DNA of 64,000 bases from Bimastos eiseni (Eukaryota; Annelida; Clitellata; Crassiclitellata; Lumbricidae). Below are positions 46,700 through 58,933 of the stretch, in pieces; the first letter of the stretch is position 1, and each line of letters begins with the position of its first letter. Both the position numbers and the translations under genes were made by a program. The DNA is taken from contig OY365807.1 of the NCBI GenBank assembly GCA_959347315.1, forward strand, positions 14,754,874 through 14,818,873. The letters run 5' to 3'. The notes under the pieces were generated by a model. The model ran no database searches, was not told where the DNA came from, and saw only the letters and a program-made list of their open reading frames with translations.

Positions 46700-47400
46700 A
46701 AAACAAACTATGGAATCAAATTTTTGAAAATCAAGTTAGGAATACCAGACTGCATGTGTAAATTACATTATCTCTGAATGCAAATTAAAATGCTCGACAT
46801 CCTATCTGAACTTTTTCTGGCAAAGAACTGATGTGGTTTAATTTAGAAGAAAGGCATGAATTTATCACTTATTCTTACTAACGATAAAGAAACTCTCAGA
46901 TTGTAATTCTAATAGCAATAGCAAGTTGCCACATAAAATCAAGTTGGTCACCCTGGAATTGTTTTTGTGTGTCAGAGATATTTACAAAATTTGCATTACA
47001 AATATTTTTTACATTTATTCTACCATCTGTTACTTACTACTTAAGTAAATCCATGTAATCTTACTGCATAGTGCATACTTCTCAGTTTGAATTACTAAAG
47101 AATATTATCTCTTACCTATGACAATAAATTTTTATTTTTTCAAAATAAGCTGAATGGTATGCAGCTTATGCATTATTAAACAAAAAGTCCTTAGGATGTT
47201 TACAGAGTAGATTTAGGCAATGTTCAGGTAAACAATATGCATCTTATAAATATTGGACCATAAGTGTTGTAATTGGGTGGAAGAATCAATATGTTTGTAT
47301 ATTAGTACTCTGGATATGAAATTAGTCATCTTTGTTAGGAAGAGAAAACGACAGGAACTGGGCAGAGCGAGTATCCTATAGGACGAATGAGAGAAAACAG
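46700..47400. other. AT-rich sequence upstream of the LYSET homologue
   Basis: Probably a 5'-UTR intron of the minus-strand gene. The non-coding first exon and promoter are not identifiable by eye. Confidence 0.35.
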
Positions 47401-47402
47401 TA

Positions 47403-47469
47403 TTAACCCTTTAACGACCAGCGTGTATTAAAATGTATGGGAAAACATATGCGGTGGTCGTTAAAAAAC
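47403..47469. mobile_element. TTAA-flanked mini-MITE, second copy
   Basis: TTAACCCTTTAACGACCAGCG on the left and GGTGGTCGTTAA on the right match the element at 45506-45575; the right TTAA is blurred by an A run. Confidence 0.7.
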
Positions 47470-48285
47470 ATGTTGGATGGAAGAGATCAATCAATCTATT
47501 CAAGTGTAACAAGTTACATGAGATCAGTATAACAAGCAAAATTTATGATTACACAGGAGACCCAATTAAGGACAGAGGGTCCTGCAGGTTAGGGCCACCA
47601 ATAAATTAGGTACAAAGTAGTTGGGTATAGAGGCCAAAATGTGAGTAGAGTTTTTGAAAATAACATGGAGGAGCAAACTTAACTAATGTTAACTAACGAA
47701 TATGCAACATTAAGCAGGTAAAGGTAAATTATAAATTAGTAGGGATTACATAATCTAGGTAGCTGACCACAACTGGTAAATGAAGTAGGTAATGACAAAG
47801 TAATAGTTGTTTTTTTTTAAACCACAATTTATCTTATCAGGATAAGATAAATTGGCACCATACAAACGATCGTCTGGACATGTCTAGTGCTAGTCAGACA
47901 CTCTTTGCCAGAGGGTGCATAAATGTGAGTTCATGCGTCTGTCCAGTTGTTTGACTCCAAAGTCTTCTGCTTCAGCTTTTGTATTACCCCAAGCTAGAGA
48001 GGCACACATGATGTGTGTAACAGTTTGCAGTGCTGCTGACCAAATGTTCCCTCTACTTTTTTACAGATAGTGTGTGCAAGAAATTTTGTGTGTGCAACTT
48101 TATATAAATGATCACACTTTTGTGTGCACGTCCAAGCTGAATGTGACGATATTTAAATTAATATCATATCTAAAAGTCTATGGTGATAAATTTTGATAAC
48201 CTAAGGAAATTCACTTGTCTAAAGATTCACATTGGAGGCTTTTCTAAATACATCTGTCTCAGACTATATGTCTGGTTGTTTGCAA
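47470..48285. other. Intergenic, no supported gene
   Basis: Contains a 24 bp palindrome around 47829-47852 (TTTATCTTATC, A, GGATAAGATAAA) and nothing else I can support. Confidence 0.5.
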
Positions 48286-48289
48286 TGGC

Positions 48290-48660
48290 TTAGGATCTTG
48301 CAATGAATCAGCTTTAGAAAAGCTGCACTGGTCTTGCGATACCTTCTTGGCTCTGCTCCGACCTATCTGTGGGAGCTTTGCTGCCTTGTTTCAATTTTTG
48401 GCTGGCCGTCGAGCTCTTCGTTCTTCCTCGGGTAGCGAGATTCTGGTGCCCTGTGCAAGCACCTCAACCAGGCAGCGCCTTCTCAGTTGGCCTTTCCACC
48501 TAGAACAAACACTCCCTTTACAGATGCGACTGCCACCAAGGAGTTAGGCACCTTTGTTTCGTAACTTGCTTATGACTGATCTGTGTCGCCCTGGTTGGGC
48601 TGGAAGTGCCTTCGACTACACTTCCCGAGAAGGAGCCATATAACTGCTAAAATGAATGAT
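48290..48660 (+). mobile_element. LINE remnant, C-terminal end and tail (L2/CR1-like)
   Basis: The plus strand encodes RYLLGSAPTYLWELC, then, after a frame change, GRRALRSSSGSEILVPCAST, RQRLLSWPF and LPLQMRLPP. This is the same post-RT block as at 24.8 and 59.6 kb. It ends with CCCGAGAAGGAGCCATATAA, a worn form of the tail shared by the family. Confidence 0.75.
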
Positions 48661-48839
48661 CAGACGACGTTTACACCAGGGGTGCAAAAAACCCAAATTA
48701 AAAAAAAATCGAAAGTTATTTTTTTATTTTGTTCTTTGGTTTTTAGTTTTCCTTTGGATTTTGTCACAAAAGTTGTTATAAAAATCATCAACCACAGCAT
48801 GAAAAAGAGCTCCAACTTGTTTATATAATTAATTTAACT

Positions 48840-50600
48840 TGATTTCGGACTGAAGAACACACAATTAGTAATATAATAGCAATATTAGTATATCGAATAA
48901 AAAATATAAATAAAAACCAAGAATTGCTATTTTTGTTTTTTTTAAAACCAAGTAACCAAATGTTTGCAGCCCTGGTTTATACTTTATTATCGCTCAACTT
49001 TCTCATTGCTAATATATATAGTACCCAGATGTTTCCATGGTGGATAAAAGCAATGGCTATGATTTTGCTGGCAAAAATAAATAATCGTCAAAAGAAATAG
49101 TTAACAGTTAAATTAACTTTCATATTTAAATCTATTTCACGCACATATCTTAACGCTTACTCAATACCGTGCAGTCGTTGCATTACACCAAGGACCAATA
49201 ATTCAGAGGACCGGAAACTTGTTAGTTAAAGGCGCGTGACTAAATAGGGAGCGATAATCTGACTTAGGAATTATCGCGTATTATTTTCAAAATAAATACA
49301 TTCACTATATTGTTTTATGATGGAAACGAGACGAACTATGTTCTAAAAAAATGGTCTGTGGAGATTTTGGACATCACAATTATGTCATATTATAAAACTA
49401 AAAGCATAGTGACATCTGTGGGCAAGGATGCACCCATTTGAACTAATTACAATTCCTTCAAAATAACATTTTAGCGTGGTAAAGACTAACAAGACATGTA
49501 TAACGCCAAAGATGATAACACTACATCGTGATGCTTTTAGCTTAGGCCATAGGCTCATAGCCTACTAACGTCGCTCGTGTTCATAATTATTTCAATCTTT
49601 ACAATTAAATGGCTATCAAATCTATATAGTAACAGATTAAAACCAGTTCAACACGAATCGAATTTAACTGTGTCCCAACTCGGCATCTGTTTCTCACTGT
49701 AGCAATGCCACCTAGCGAATGGAAAGCTGAGTGAACCTTGTGGGGTCAGCTGCAGGTATTGAACTTGCGTCATTCTGAACCTCATGCCAGAGAGTCAACA
49801 ATTCAACCTTTCCGCCAAAACAATATGAAACGACAGCCCTGTGCAATAGCTAGAAATTAGGATACGACTCTTGTTCGTGCACTGCATACGATCTAAGGAC
49901 TAAGATGGTGGAATGACAATGAAATTTGAAACGGGGAAAAATTAATCGATAGATTAAACAAGTAGGCTAGTAATTGGCTAAAAATAGCGCTGGTAACTTG
50001 AGGGAGACCTCATAATTTTATATATCCGCCATGGTCGAGGGTTCTTGTTGAGTTAGAAATTGGATTGACGAATGGCGAAGATGATTCTTGCTTAAATGAA
50101 AGTTAGAATGACGAAGAAGTGTTATGTAGGAACTTAGTGTAGCTTAAGTGCAAGTTAGACTTTTGACATTATTTCATTAAATTAACTAATGTAAGTGGAA
50201 GATGGATTGACGAAACTATATTATAGTGTAAGTGGAAGCCGGAATGATGAAAAATCACAATAGTCCTACAGATGGAAGTTGGATTGGTGCTCAAACCATA
50301 TTATACAATGGGCAAATAATAATGTCTGAATATAGAACAGTCGGACTATCGACATATAATTACTTTGTTTGAGCATGATGTGCATAATGTGGGTGATTGT
50401 TCCATATTTTGGTAGATCTCACTCGCTGTAGTAACAATTCGGGTTCCGTGACTATAACACCGTAGCAACTCAACCCAGTACTCTCTCCCTCCACCCCCGA
50501 ACCCCAATATTTACAACCACGGCTCCTCTTTTATACCGGAGTCCATGACTAACTCGAGGCTACTCGTCTCCGTATATGTCTGAACGGGTAAACAGTTTGA
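48840..50600. other. Intergenic, no supported gene
   Basis: AT-rich with no long frame. Near 50030-50290 a GGAAG-TTGGATTGACGAA motif recurs loosely four to five times. At 49740-49825 there is a weak tRNA-like stretch that does not fold cleanly. Confidence 0.5.
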
Positions 50601-50617
50601 TGGCTGAGGTTCATTGC

Positions 50618-50672
50618 GCCAGATGGAGTGAACTCACCGATCCTTCTATCGGGGTGAGTTAGTGCATCTGGC
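50618..50672 (+). ncRNA. Candidate precursor-like hairpin, unassigned
   Basis: GCCAGATG pairs with CATCTGGC, then AACTCACC pairs with GGTGAGTT and GAT with ATC, around a six-base loop CCTTCT. Arms are about 24 nt with two small internal loops, the size of a short microRNA precursor. I recognise no known microRNA, and it may be a small MITE instead. Confidence 0.3.
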
Positions 50673-50966
50673 TATATAGTATGTATATATATCGTTTGCA
50701 CCACCACATCAGCTTTTTAATACATACAATGCAAATGTAACTTGATAGTACCCTCTTTACAAAAGTTCAGAAGTGCACACTGCACATTGAATCCGGGCAA
50801 CCAGAAGCAGACACTAATGCTGCAGGACGAATAATGGTCATGGTTTGAGAGGTCGACCCTTAAGAGCCGCTCATCGTCATCATTTGTGACGTATTCCTCT
50901 GTGGAGCGTTGCCGTCTGTTTGTTTATGGATGGGCCCTCTGTTCGATCATCTATGATACTATCTCA

Positions 50967-50968
<2 letters not shown>

Positions 50969-51020
<52 letters not shown>
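50969..51020. repeat. (AT)n microsatellite
   Basis: About 52 bases of alternating TA; prone to slippage and cruciform formation. Confidence 0.97.
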
Positions 51021-51024
<4 letters not shown>

Positions 51025-51029
51025 GAACG

Positions 51030-51885
51030 TAACAAGATGTATAATACGGACATTTTTGCTTTGGTGCATTTTATTTAGCGGTCACGTTCTCCAACTGCAC
51101 TAAAGAGCATTGTCATAAATCCGTCTGTGGCTGAGTTATTGGCAACGATCCTACACACGTTCAGGATTCCAGAAAAAGTTAAACACAACAGTTAACTCTT
51201 GTTCTGTCCAACCTGCAGCAAGAAGCTCAACTTTGGCAGACAAACGACCGAGACAACTTGCTCCTAGTCTGTGTTCTCTTCCCCTCTTCTGGAACTGCTT
51301 GAGAACCATTCTGATTTATTATATGCTCTGATCTCGAGAAGTGTCTTAGGCAAATGTCGTTGATCATAATTATGTATGGTAAGAGTTAAACGATTGCAAT
51401 TACAAATCTATAACGGATTGTGATTTTTATTTGCTAGTAACGGCTGCAACCCTAAGCTGTTAATGTAGCCTAGATAATTTATTATAAGCGTTTGAAGGAC
51501 GGTTGTGAGTGTAATGTAGCAGAACTTGCGTCAATTGAGCATATGTCATATGACCAGGCAGTTTGGCTTTCTACGATTGACTGGTCGATGTGTGTCGGCG
51601 ACACTAGAGTCACAAGCAATGTCTTGAAATAGCAGATATTTCATAGTACCGAACTATTCAAAGTGCTACTCGTGTTCTATCTTGCATCCGTTCCTGTAAC
51701 ACCATACGACCACTGTTTGGATCATAATCTTTTACACCACAGCGGACCCTGTTTTCACCAGAAATATCTGTCGCTAGCGGAAAACATATTTCCAGGCTAC
51801 AGAAGCTGTGGGGATTGGTCTAACGTCATCACTCGATGGCATCTCCGGATGGTGTCAACTGTGGTGACAGCCACCACTCTCATCT
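51030..51885. other. Intergenic, no supported gene
   Basis: Open frames here lead into the repeat tract at 51.9-52.4 kb and lack motifs. Confidence 0.45.
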
Positions 51886-51887
51886 CA

Positions 51888-51940
51888 CATACACATCACA
51901 CACCAACACACACACACGCACACACACACACACACACACC
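51888..51940. repeat. (CA)n microsatellite
   Basis: CACACA run with a few interruptions. A second (CA)n run with TA and GA runs lies at 52501-52582. Confidence 0.95.
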
Positions 51941-52137
51941 ATCGTCTTCGTTGGTATCACCGTTATTATCATCATCAGCATGTACATGTATATGCAAGAG
52001 GAGAATATACATAGGGGGCCCACTGAGAGGGTGCGTCGGCGTCGGCCTTGTTGAACTCAGCTGGCCAATTATTTCTTCAATTAATTATCCTTCCTTCCTC
52101 GCCTTATTTCTTCATCTGCATCACGTCCTCTTGTTTG

Positions 52138-52392
52138 CCTTCTTCCTCCTCCTCCTCCTCCTTCTGCTGCTGCTGCTCTTCCTCCTGCTTCTTCATCCTC
52201 CTCTTGGTCTTCCTCCTCCTCCTCCTCCTCTTCTTCCTCCTCCTCTTGGTCTTCCTCCTCCTCCTCCTCCTCCTCCTCCTCTTCTTCCTCCTCCTCTTGG
52301 TCTTCCTCCTCCTCCTCCTCCTCTTCTTCCTCCTCCTCTTGGTCTTCCTCCTCCTCCTCCTCCTCTTCTTCCTCCTCCTCCTTATACTCCTC
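52138..52392. repeat. CTC-rich minisatellite, 39-60 bp units
   Basis: Units of CTTCTTCCTCCTCCTCTTGG followed by TCTTCC and a variable number of CTC recur about five times. Every frame on both strands is open through it (poly-Leu, poly-Glu, poly-Arg), which produces spurious frames of 117-292 codons. Confidence 0.95.
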
Positions 52393-52542
52393 CTCTCTAT
52401 CACTGGAACAAGGACCGCGTACGTTGCCAAGCAAAGCAGAATGAGAGTAGATCGACGGATTTGGTTGTTCGTCTGTGCACGCCTACAAATATCTATTACA
52501 CGCACGCACGCACACAGCCACACACACACACACACACGTGAT

Positions 52543-52581
<39 letters not shown>

Positions 52582-53084
52582 TATGTATATCTATATACAT
52601 ATAATATATACACAATATTTTCGCTCATCGGCGATGTTTATATATCGGATTTTGAGCGATATCCTACATTATACTAAGCCCATGCAACGCGACATCTCTA
52701 GCGAACAGCAGAATCCAACGAGATAGATCTATACTGATAGTCGTCAGACCCGGTTTCCGGTCTCACATCAAAGTTAAAGACCAGGCTTCCTTTTCCTCCT
52801 CCCCATCCTCCTCCATTTCCTCTTCCTCTGTAAGCTACGTCACTCAATCCTCTCCTCATTCTGTTTCAAAGAGGCACCGAGGTCTAGCGTGGAATTGGTC
52901 CTGCGTGAGGCGGGGGAGGTGTTCAATGGGGTGGGGAGGTGGTCAATGGGGTGGGAGTGGACGATGCGGCGCATGCGTGGACACTGTTATCTAGTGGCGA
53001 GCGAGCACGCACAGGGCGTTGGCGCGTAAATTATCCTTTGGCTGGTCGTTTGGTCGACGGCTTAGACCCAGGTCACGGCGACAG

Positions 53085-53560
53085 AGCCAGAGAAGGGACA
53101 CAGAGAAGAGCAAAGCAGAGGAAGAGGAAGGAGGAATATGAGGAAGACGACGAAGGAGGAGGAAAAGTAATTAGAAAGGACGAAGAGAAAGATCTGGAGA
53201 GTAGAAAAAGGTAGGAATAGAGTCAGAGGATAGAAGAAGCAGAGAAGGAAAAATGAAGCGAGAAGACACGAGGAGGAAAAGGAGTGGACAGAATAAATGG
53301 GAGAACGATTGAAGAGAGAAGCAGAGAAGGAGAAGAATAAAGGAATGAGGAGAACAGTCTGAACAGAGGAGGTGAGGAGAAGTGATCATAATCAGTTGTT
53401 ACCGAATCGATTAAAGTCCAGAGGTAAGAGAAGAGAGACAATGAGGAAAAAGGGGAATGAAAGAGAATGAGGTAGGAACGCGCAGAAAGTGTGTGAGATG
53501 AGGCATTAAGGGTTTGAGGAATACAAGACGACTGGGGAAATGGAAAGAATACAAAGGAAC
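53085..53560. repeat. Purine-rich degenerate GAA/GGA tract
   Basis: The plus strand is almost entirely A and G (AGAGAAGGA words) for nearly 500 bases. The tract continues weakly to 55.25 kb with a second dense block at 54960-55255. Confidence 0.85.
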
Positions 53561-53666
53561 AGATGGACAAAATGAACAACTGTAAAAATGCTAAACTGGA
53601 ACCTTAAGCTGTAGGAATTCTATGGATGAACCCTGAACTGGGGGATAATACTAAGAAACAGGATGA

Positions 53667-53815
53667 AGCAGGGGCGATCCCGGGGTTCGAAGGGGACAAG
53701 TCCCTCCACCTTTTACAGAGAGGGAACACGTTATACATTTGTCCCCCACATTTTCTATTCCTATCATTGGGCGTTGCCCACCTGTCAAACGAGATCGCCG
53801 CCTCTGGGTTGGAGG
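53667..53815 (+). mobile_element. MITE fragment shared with 23575-23662
   Basis: GGGGCGATCCCGGGGTTCGA, then AGGGGACAAGTCCCTCCACC and TTTTACAGAGAGGGA, then a CCCCCACATTTTCTATTCCT block, ending GAGATCGCCGCCTCTGGGTT. The two outer blocks are loosely inverted (GGCGATC and GATCGCC). No transposase. Confidence 0.6.
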
Positions 53816-53959
53816 CTTAAGTATGCAAAGGAAATAAAGATAAATGACAAAACCGTAAAAAGAAGGAAGGAAAAGAAAATTCTACAGGTAAAAGGAAGAA
53901 GGAATTATTATCAGAACTACGATAATGTGATAAAAATAAAAGTATGTAGAAGGTAACTG

Positions 53960-54850
53960 GAATAACAGAGTAGGAAGACGTACGAAAGTTACATGTGTAA
54001 TAATTATGGGGTCTTCAGTAAAATACGTCAGACTATTTTGGCACAAAATTGATGAAAATCGACACAGTTTAAGCATTTAGCACGAAGCAGTTCGATGCTG
54101 CATTAACATATGGCGCCACAAAGTCTAGAACCACCATCTGGACGTACCGTCACTAATGGATGGCCTCTGTACAATGGATGAGGTTACTAAAATATATAGG
54201 TAAAGTACGAAGAATGAGTTAATATACAAATAAAAGGACCTATATAAAAGATGTACGAAAGATGAATGTAATACTATGGAAAGTTGAAGGCATACTCGAA
54301 CGATTGAGGTGATGCACGAAAGACAAGGGTAATAATATGAAGGATATAGGTAATGCATGATAGATAAAGGAATTATTTGAAATATAAAGGTAATGTTTAA
54401 AGGACAAAGGTGACTGAAGAAAGATAAAGGTGATGTTTTAATCAAAAGGTATATGATGTACGAAGGATCAAGGTTCTAACGAACGATATGGATAATGTGT
54501 AAAAGATATTAATGGCGATGCGTGAAAAATAAATGTAATGTATGAAAGTTAAAGAAACGTATAGTACTGATGATTAATGTAGCGTATTAAGGAGACAGAG
54601 TATGGCAGATATTAAGAGCCAATATATATATATATATATCAGAGAGAGAAAGCCATGGAGACAGATACAGATGATGTTCAAGAGATGAGGCAAAGAAGAA
54701 GCATCTATAATAGATGACAACGGACCAGGGACATCGCATAAGAGGAGGTGATGAGAAAAGAGAACGGAAAAGGAAGATGACAGAAGACACATACAGATAA
54801 AGACAGAGAGACACAAACAAAGACGGAGACAGAGAAGATGTTAGTGACTG
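53960..54850. other. Intergenic with ATAAAGGTAATG-like loose repeats
   Basis: From 54180 to 54570 a 20-25 bp degenerate repeat (GAAAGATAAAGGTGATG-like) recurs many times. A short (TA)n lies at 54623-54640. No gene. Confidence 0.6.
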
Positions 54851-54959
54851 TCGAACGCAAGAATAATTATGCATTCTCGAATGCGAATGAGCAAGCGAAT
54901 GAGCGAGAGTGGATCGGTCAAATGGAAGCGCAGCAGAGGGTGGTTCGAAGCAAAGGCCA

Positions 54960-55255
54960 ATGTCCACAAGGAGGAACGAAGGCAGGAAATGGAGGAGGAG
55001 GAGTAGGAGAAGGAGAAGGAGGGGAAGAGGAGGAGAAGAAGAGGGAGGAGGGGGAGGCGAGCCTGCTAAGGACTGGAAGAAGAGGAGAAGAAGGAGGAGG
55101 AGGAGCAGGAGCAGAAGAAGAAGAGCCTCCTAAGGACAGGAAGTGAAGAAGAAGAAGAAGGAGGGGGAGGAGGAAGAAGTGGAGGAGGAGACGAGCCTGC
55201 CAAGGACAAGAAGAGAAGAAGAGGAAGAAGAAAGAGGAGGGAGAGAGATCGGTCG
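54960..55255. repeat. GGAGGA-rich polypurine block
   Basis: Nearly pure purine plus strand in GGA/GAA triplets with a recurring CCTGC-CTAAGGAC(A/T)-GGAAG interruption at about 55065, 55125 and 55197, giving a unit of about 65 bp. Confidence 0.85.
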
Positions 55256-55373
55256 GTTAACGTGCGAGTGAGTGCCAGCCTTCAGGCATGGAAGCGATGG
55301 CTACTGCGTCGCTTCTGATGCTGCGTCGCAGACTATTGCAGCTCGCTGCTGATAATAATAATATTCCAATTGA

Positions 55374-55420
55374 TAGAGACAGAGACAGAGACAGAGACAG
55401 AGAGAGACAGAGAGAGAGAA
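55374..55420. repeat. (GAGACA)n microsatellite
   Basis: Six to eight units of GAGACA/GAGAGA inside an 85-codon plus-strand frame (55288-55545) with an RDRDRD run. The frame has no other recognisable feature. Confidence 0.9.
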
Positions 55421-55549
55421 CCTGGCACCGTCTGGATGCGGACTACAACCCGGTGGTGCACCGTGTACACGACGAAGGGCCACTGCCATCCGTGTCGTCA
55501 TTATCATACTGGCAATCGATATATGCAGCGCTCGTAGCCGCCTAGGCCT

Positions 55550-56145
55550 AATAGAGAAGGAAAACGGAGGGCGTATACGGAGCTATCGCCGATTTCCTCA
55601 TCTTTCGTCTCCTCCCCCGACTTCTTCCTCCTGCTTCTCCACCTCCTGCTCCTCCTCACTCTCCGTCACCTTCTTCTTCTTCCTCTTCTTCTTCCACGGG
55701 ACAGCGACGTTGACGATGGGTGCAATTTCCTGTGATCTGGCTTCGTGGCTTCTTGATTGTCAGACTGCATTCGGACTCTGTTGGCGTTCTGATCGGTGGC
55801 TCTGCAGGCATCGCCTTCCCAGCGTTCCTGTGTTGGAGAAGGAGGACTAACTAACTAGATGACTAACTAACTAACGTGAGGTCGGACTATACAGTCGCTC
55901 ACGTCGTCCGTCTTTTTCTGAAGCTGTCGCTGTCGCATACGGATCAGAAGGGAAGGAATCTGAACAAGATGATACCAAGGCAGATGGAACCTTACGACCG
56001 TAAACACTGACAATGAGAAGGAATTAATCAGACGATCGCTTGGACACAGGTGGGCGTCGCTCTTTGTCTCAAATCACTGCAAAATACCTGAGCAGCAAAC
56101 AGAAGGCACCTTACAACGCACCTTGCAATTACACAAATACTGCAT
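55550..56145. other. Intergenic, no supported gene
   Basis: Starts with a pyrimidine-rich stretch (55595-55695), then mixed sequence with a CTAACTAA run near 55845-55875. Confidence 0.5.
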
Positions 56146-56149
56146 CTAT

Positions 56150-57420
56150 GTTTATATGTATGTATGTATGTATGTATGCATGCATGTATGTAGGCATGTA
56201 TGTATGTATGCATGTATGTATGTATGTATGTATGTATGTATGTATGTATGTATGTATGTATGTATGTATGTATGTATGTATGTATGTATGTATGTATGTA
56301 TGTATGTTTGCATGTATGTATTTATGTATGTATGTATGTATGCATGCATGTATGTATGTATGTATGTATGTATGTATGTATGTATGTATGTATGTATGTA
56401 TGTATGTATGTATGTATGTATGTATGTTTGCATGTATGTATGTATGTATGTATGTATGTATGTATGTATGTATGTATGTTTGCATGTATGTATGTATGTA
56501 TGTAGGTATGTATTTATGTATGTATGTATGTATGTATGTATGTATTTATGTATGTATGTATGTATGTATGTTTGCATGTATGTATGTATGTATGTATGTA
56601 TGTTTGCATGTATGTATGTATGTATGTATGTATGTATGTATGTATGTATGTATGTATGTATGTATGTATGTATGTATGTATGTATGTTTGCATGTATGTA
56701 TGTATGCATGTATGTATGTATGTATGTATGTATGTATGTATGTATGTATGTATGTATGTATGTATGTATGTATGTATGTTTGCATGTATGTATTTATGTA
56801 TGTATGTATGTATGCATGCATGTATGTATGTATGTATGTATGTATGTATGTATGTATGTATGTATGTATGTATGTATGTATGTATGTATGTATGTATGTA
56901 TGTATGTATGTTTGCATGTATGTATGTATGTATGTATGTATGTATGTATGTATGTATGTATGTATGTATGTTTGCATGTATGTATGTATGTATGTAGGTA
57001 TGTATTTATGTATGTATGTATGTATGTATGTATGTATTTATGTATGTATGTATGTATGTATGTTTGCATGTATGTATGTATGTATGTATGTATGTATGTA
57101 TGTATGTTTGCATGTATGTATTTATGTATGTATGTATGTATGCATGCATGTATGTATGTATGTATGTATGTATGTATGTATGTATGTATGTATGTATGTA
57201 TGTATGTATGTATGTATGTATGTATGTATGTTTGCATGTATGTATGTATGTATGTATGTATGTATGTATGTATGTATGTTTGCATGTATGTATGTATGTA
57301 TGTAGGTATGTATTTATGTATGTATGTATGTATGTATGTATGTATGTATTTATGTATGTATGTATGTATGTATGTATGGATGGATGGATGGATGTTTGTT
57401 TGTTTGTTTGTTTGTTTGTA
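56150..57420. repeat. (TATG)n microsatellite with higher-order structure
   Basis: About 1.25 kb of TATG punctuated by TTTGCATG, TATTTATG, TAGGTATG and TGCATGCATG variants. The variants recur in the same order at offsets of roughly 475-495 and 305-335 bases, so blocks have been copied. It ends in (GGAT)n and (GTTT)n at 57377-57418. Frames of up to 479 codons are artefacts. Confidence 0.97.
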
Positions 57421-57796
57421 TGCATGTGTACGCACGTACGCACGCATGTTTGTATGTATGTCAGCTTATATGTATTTATTTATATGTGTATTCATGTACT
57501 TTGATATGTCTTACGTGGCATCGATGGATGTTTCTGAATATCGCTTTTTGATATATGCATGAAAACCCAGCTCGAGGTTATCTGGAAATATCTTCATATG
57601 CCAGTTCCGCTGTCTTTTGCTCAAGAAGGACGGTAGAATGCACCAGAAGAGCACGCTGTGTTTGAGTGCGTGGAACCAGTGGATCCTCGTCTAACCTCCC
57701 TCCGTTCGTGCACGTGGTCGTGATAATTCAGATTTAAAACACTACCTTGTTAAACAGAAACACCATCACGATGCGCCACTTGATATTGATTGCTCC

Positions 57797-57838
57797 AAAT
57801 AATCAATCAATCAATCAATCAATTAATCAATCAATCAA
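57797..57838. repeat. (AATC)n microsatellite
   Basis: About ten AATC units with one ATTA interruption. Confidence 0.95.
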
Positions 57839-57879
57839 CTTTGGTCGCTCTAATTCCATCAATCACTAATCAATTAGAT

Positions 57880-58930
57880 ATGTTGTTGTCATCACGTAAT
57901 ACGACAGTGTATTTAGGAAATGGACTTTTAATTAATTCTTTAACTGATACGACATAGTTATGGTAGGCAAGATCCTGAGCAGTGGCCCATATACTGAAGC
58001 GCCATGTTGACTAATAATGGTGTGCACAGTTGGTTGAAGGTAGTTTCTTGACGATCGTGTGAATTGGTCACGTAGCCTGCCGCTGAATTATTGAAAAACC
58101 AGTGTGCAAAATTTGTAGATATTTTATGCGAAAGAAATTTTGCGCATACTTACAATTTATTAATGCATTTCAAAAGCATTATCTTCAAGTTATGAAATGA
58201 AGTTTTGGTGTTGGCTCTATAAGGCGTAGGCCTATTACACACTATTCTCATGATTCGCTTCTGTAAGATTGTCAATAGTTAAGCGTATACGGCAGAGGCC
58301 CAACGAGATTGCAGTATGACTTAATTATATTAAAGATTATACAACTCTGCAGGTAGACCTATGTATAGAGAGATTATTATTATACTTTACTTTTTTATTA
58401 TTTGGAGATATTCGTTATTTGTTCTTTCCAGGTCAAATGCTCTGAGATGTTCACACCAAGAATTTAGATGATGATACTATAGTTATGCTTTGATTACATA
58501 TATATTTCCCTCAGCTTTCAATTGATCTTTCGTAGGGGATGGGTAAATCTTACGGAACTTTCTTCTACACCTGACGTTGTCACCAGCGTCTTCTTTTTTC
58601 AATTTTAGAAACTTCAAGTTCTTCCGAATCTTTTTGATTATTTATGTTAATATTGAGATCACAATCCGAGTTCAACCCAATTTTCTGTTTACAGCAGAAA
58701 AAGGAAAAAGTTCTTTTCTACAATGTTAAGAGATGATTTGTTTTCTATAATCATAATCCACTCTCCAACCAGTTTTGATTCAGCATTTACCTCCTTAGCT
58801 AATTGATACATCAATAGATTTGGTTGACATTAACACATGTGTATCGTCCTAAAAAATCCTGAAATGAAGCAATGTTGAGGTATATGAATGTCATTTATCA
58901 TGCGTTTAGAACAGCAGAGGGCTCAATATA
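57880..58930 (-). mobile_element. Outer LINE, RT catalytic and C-terminal part
   Basis: Minus-strand reading from 58930: ILSPLLF (the GSxLGPLLF box), an IND-like block, DDTHVLMSTKSID at about 58848 (the ADDT catalytic motif, Ala lost), GEWIM...NKSSLNI, and further on WASAVY, LTILQKRIMRIV near 58260-58300 and FHNLKIMLLKCINKL near 58200. This is a CR1/Jockey-type layout broken by frame shifts and stops. The upstream half of the same gene is at 60326-60900, separated by the inserted element. Confidence 0.78.
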
Positions 58931-58933
58931 CAC

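Noticed and set aside
51663..52677. 292- and 209-codon frames, Pro/Leu-rich, and the opposing Glu- and Arg-rich frames
   Set aside because: The tract is a CTC minisatellite open in all frames; sequence outside the repeat has no recognisable protein.
56040..57562. Frames of 421 and 479 codons (MYVC and TYIH repeats)
   Set aside because: Pure consequence of a four-base repeat without stop codons; both strands are open equally.
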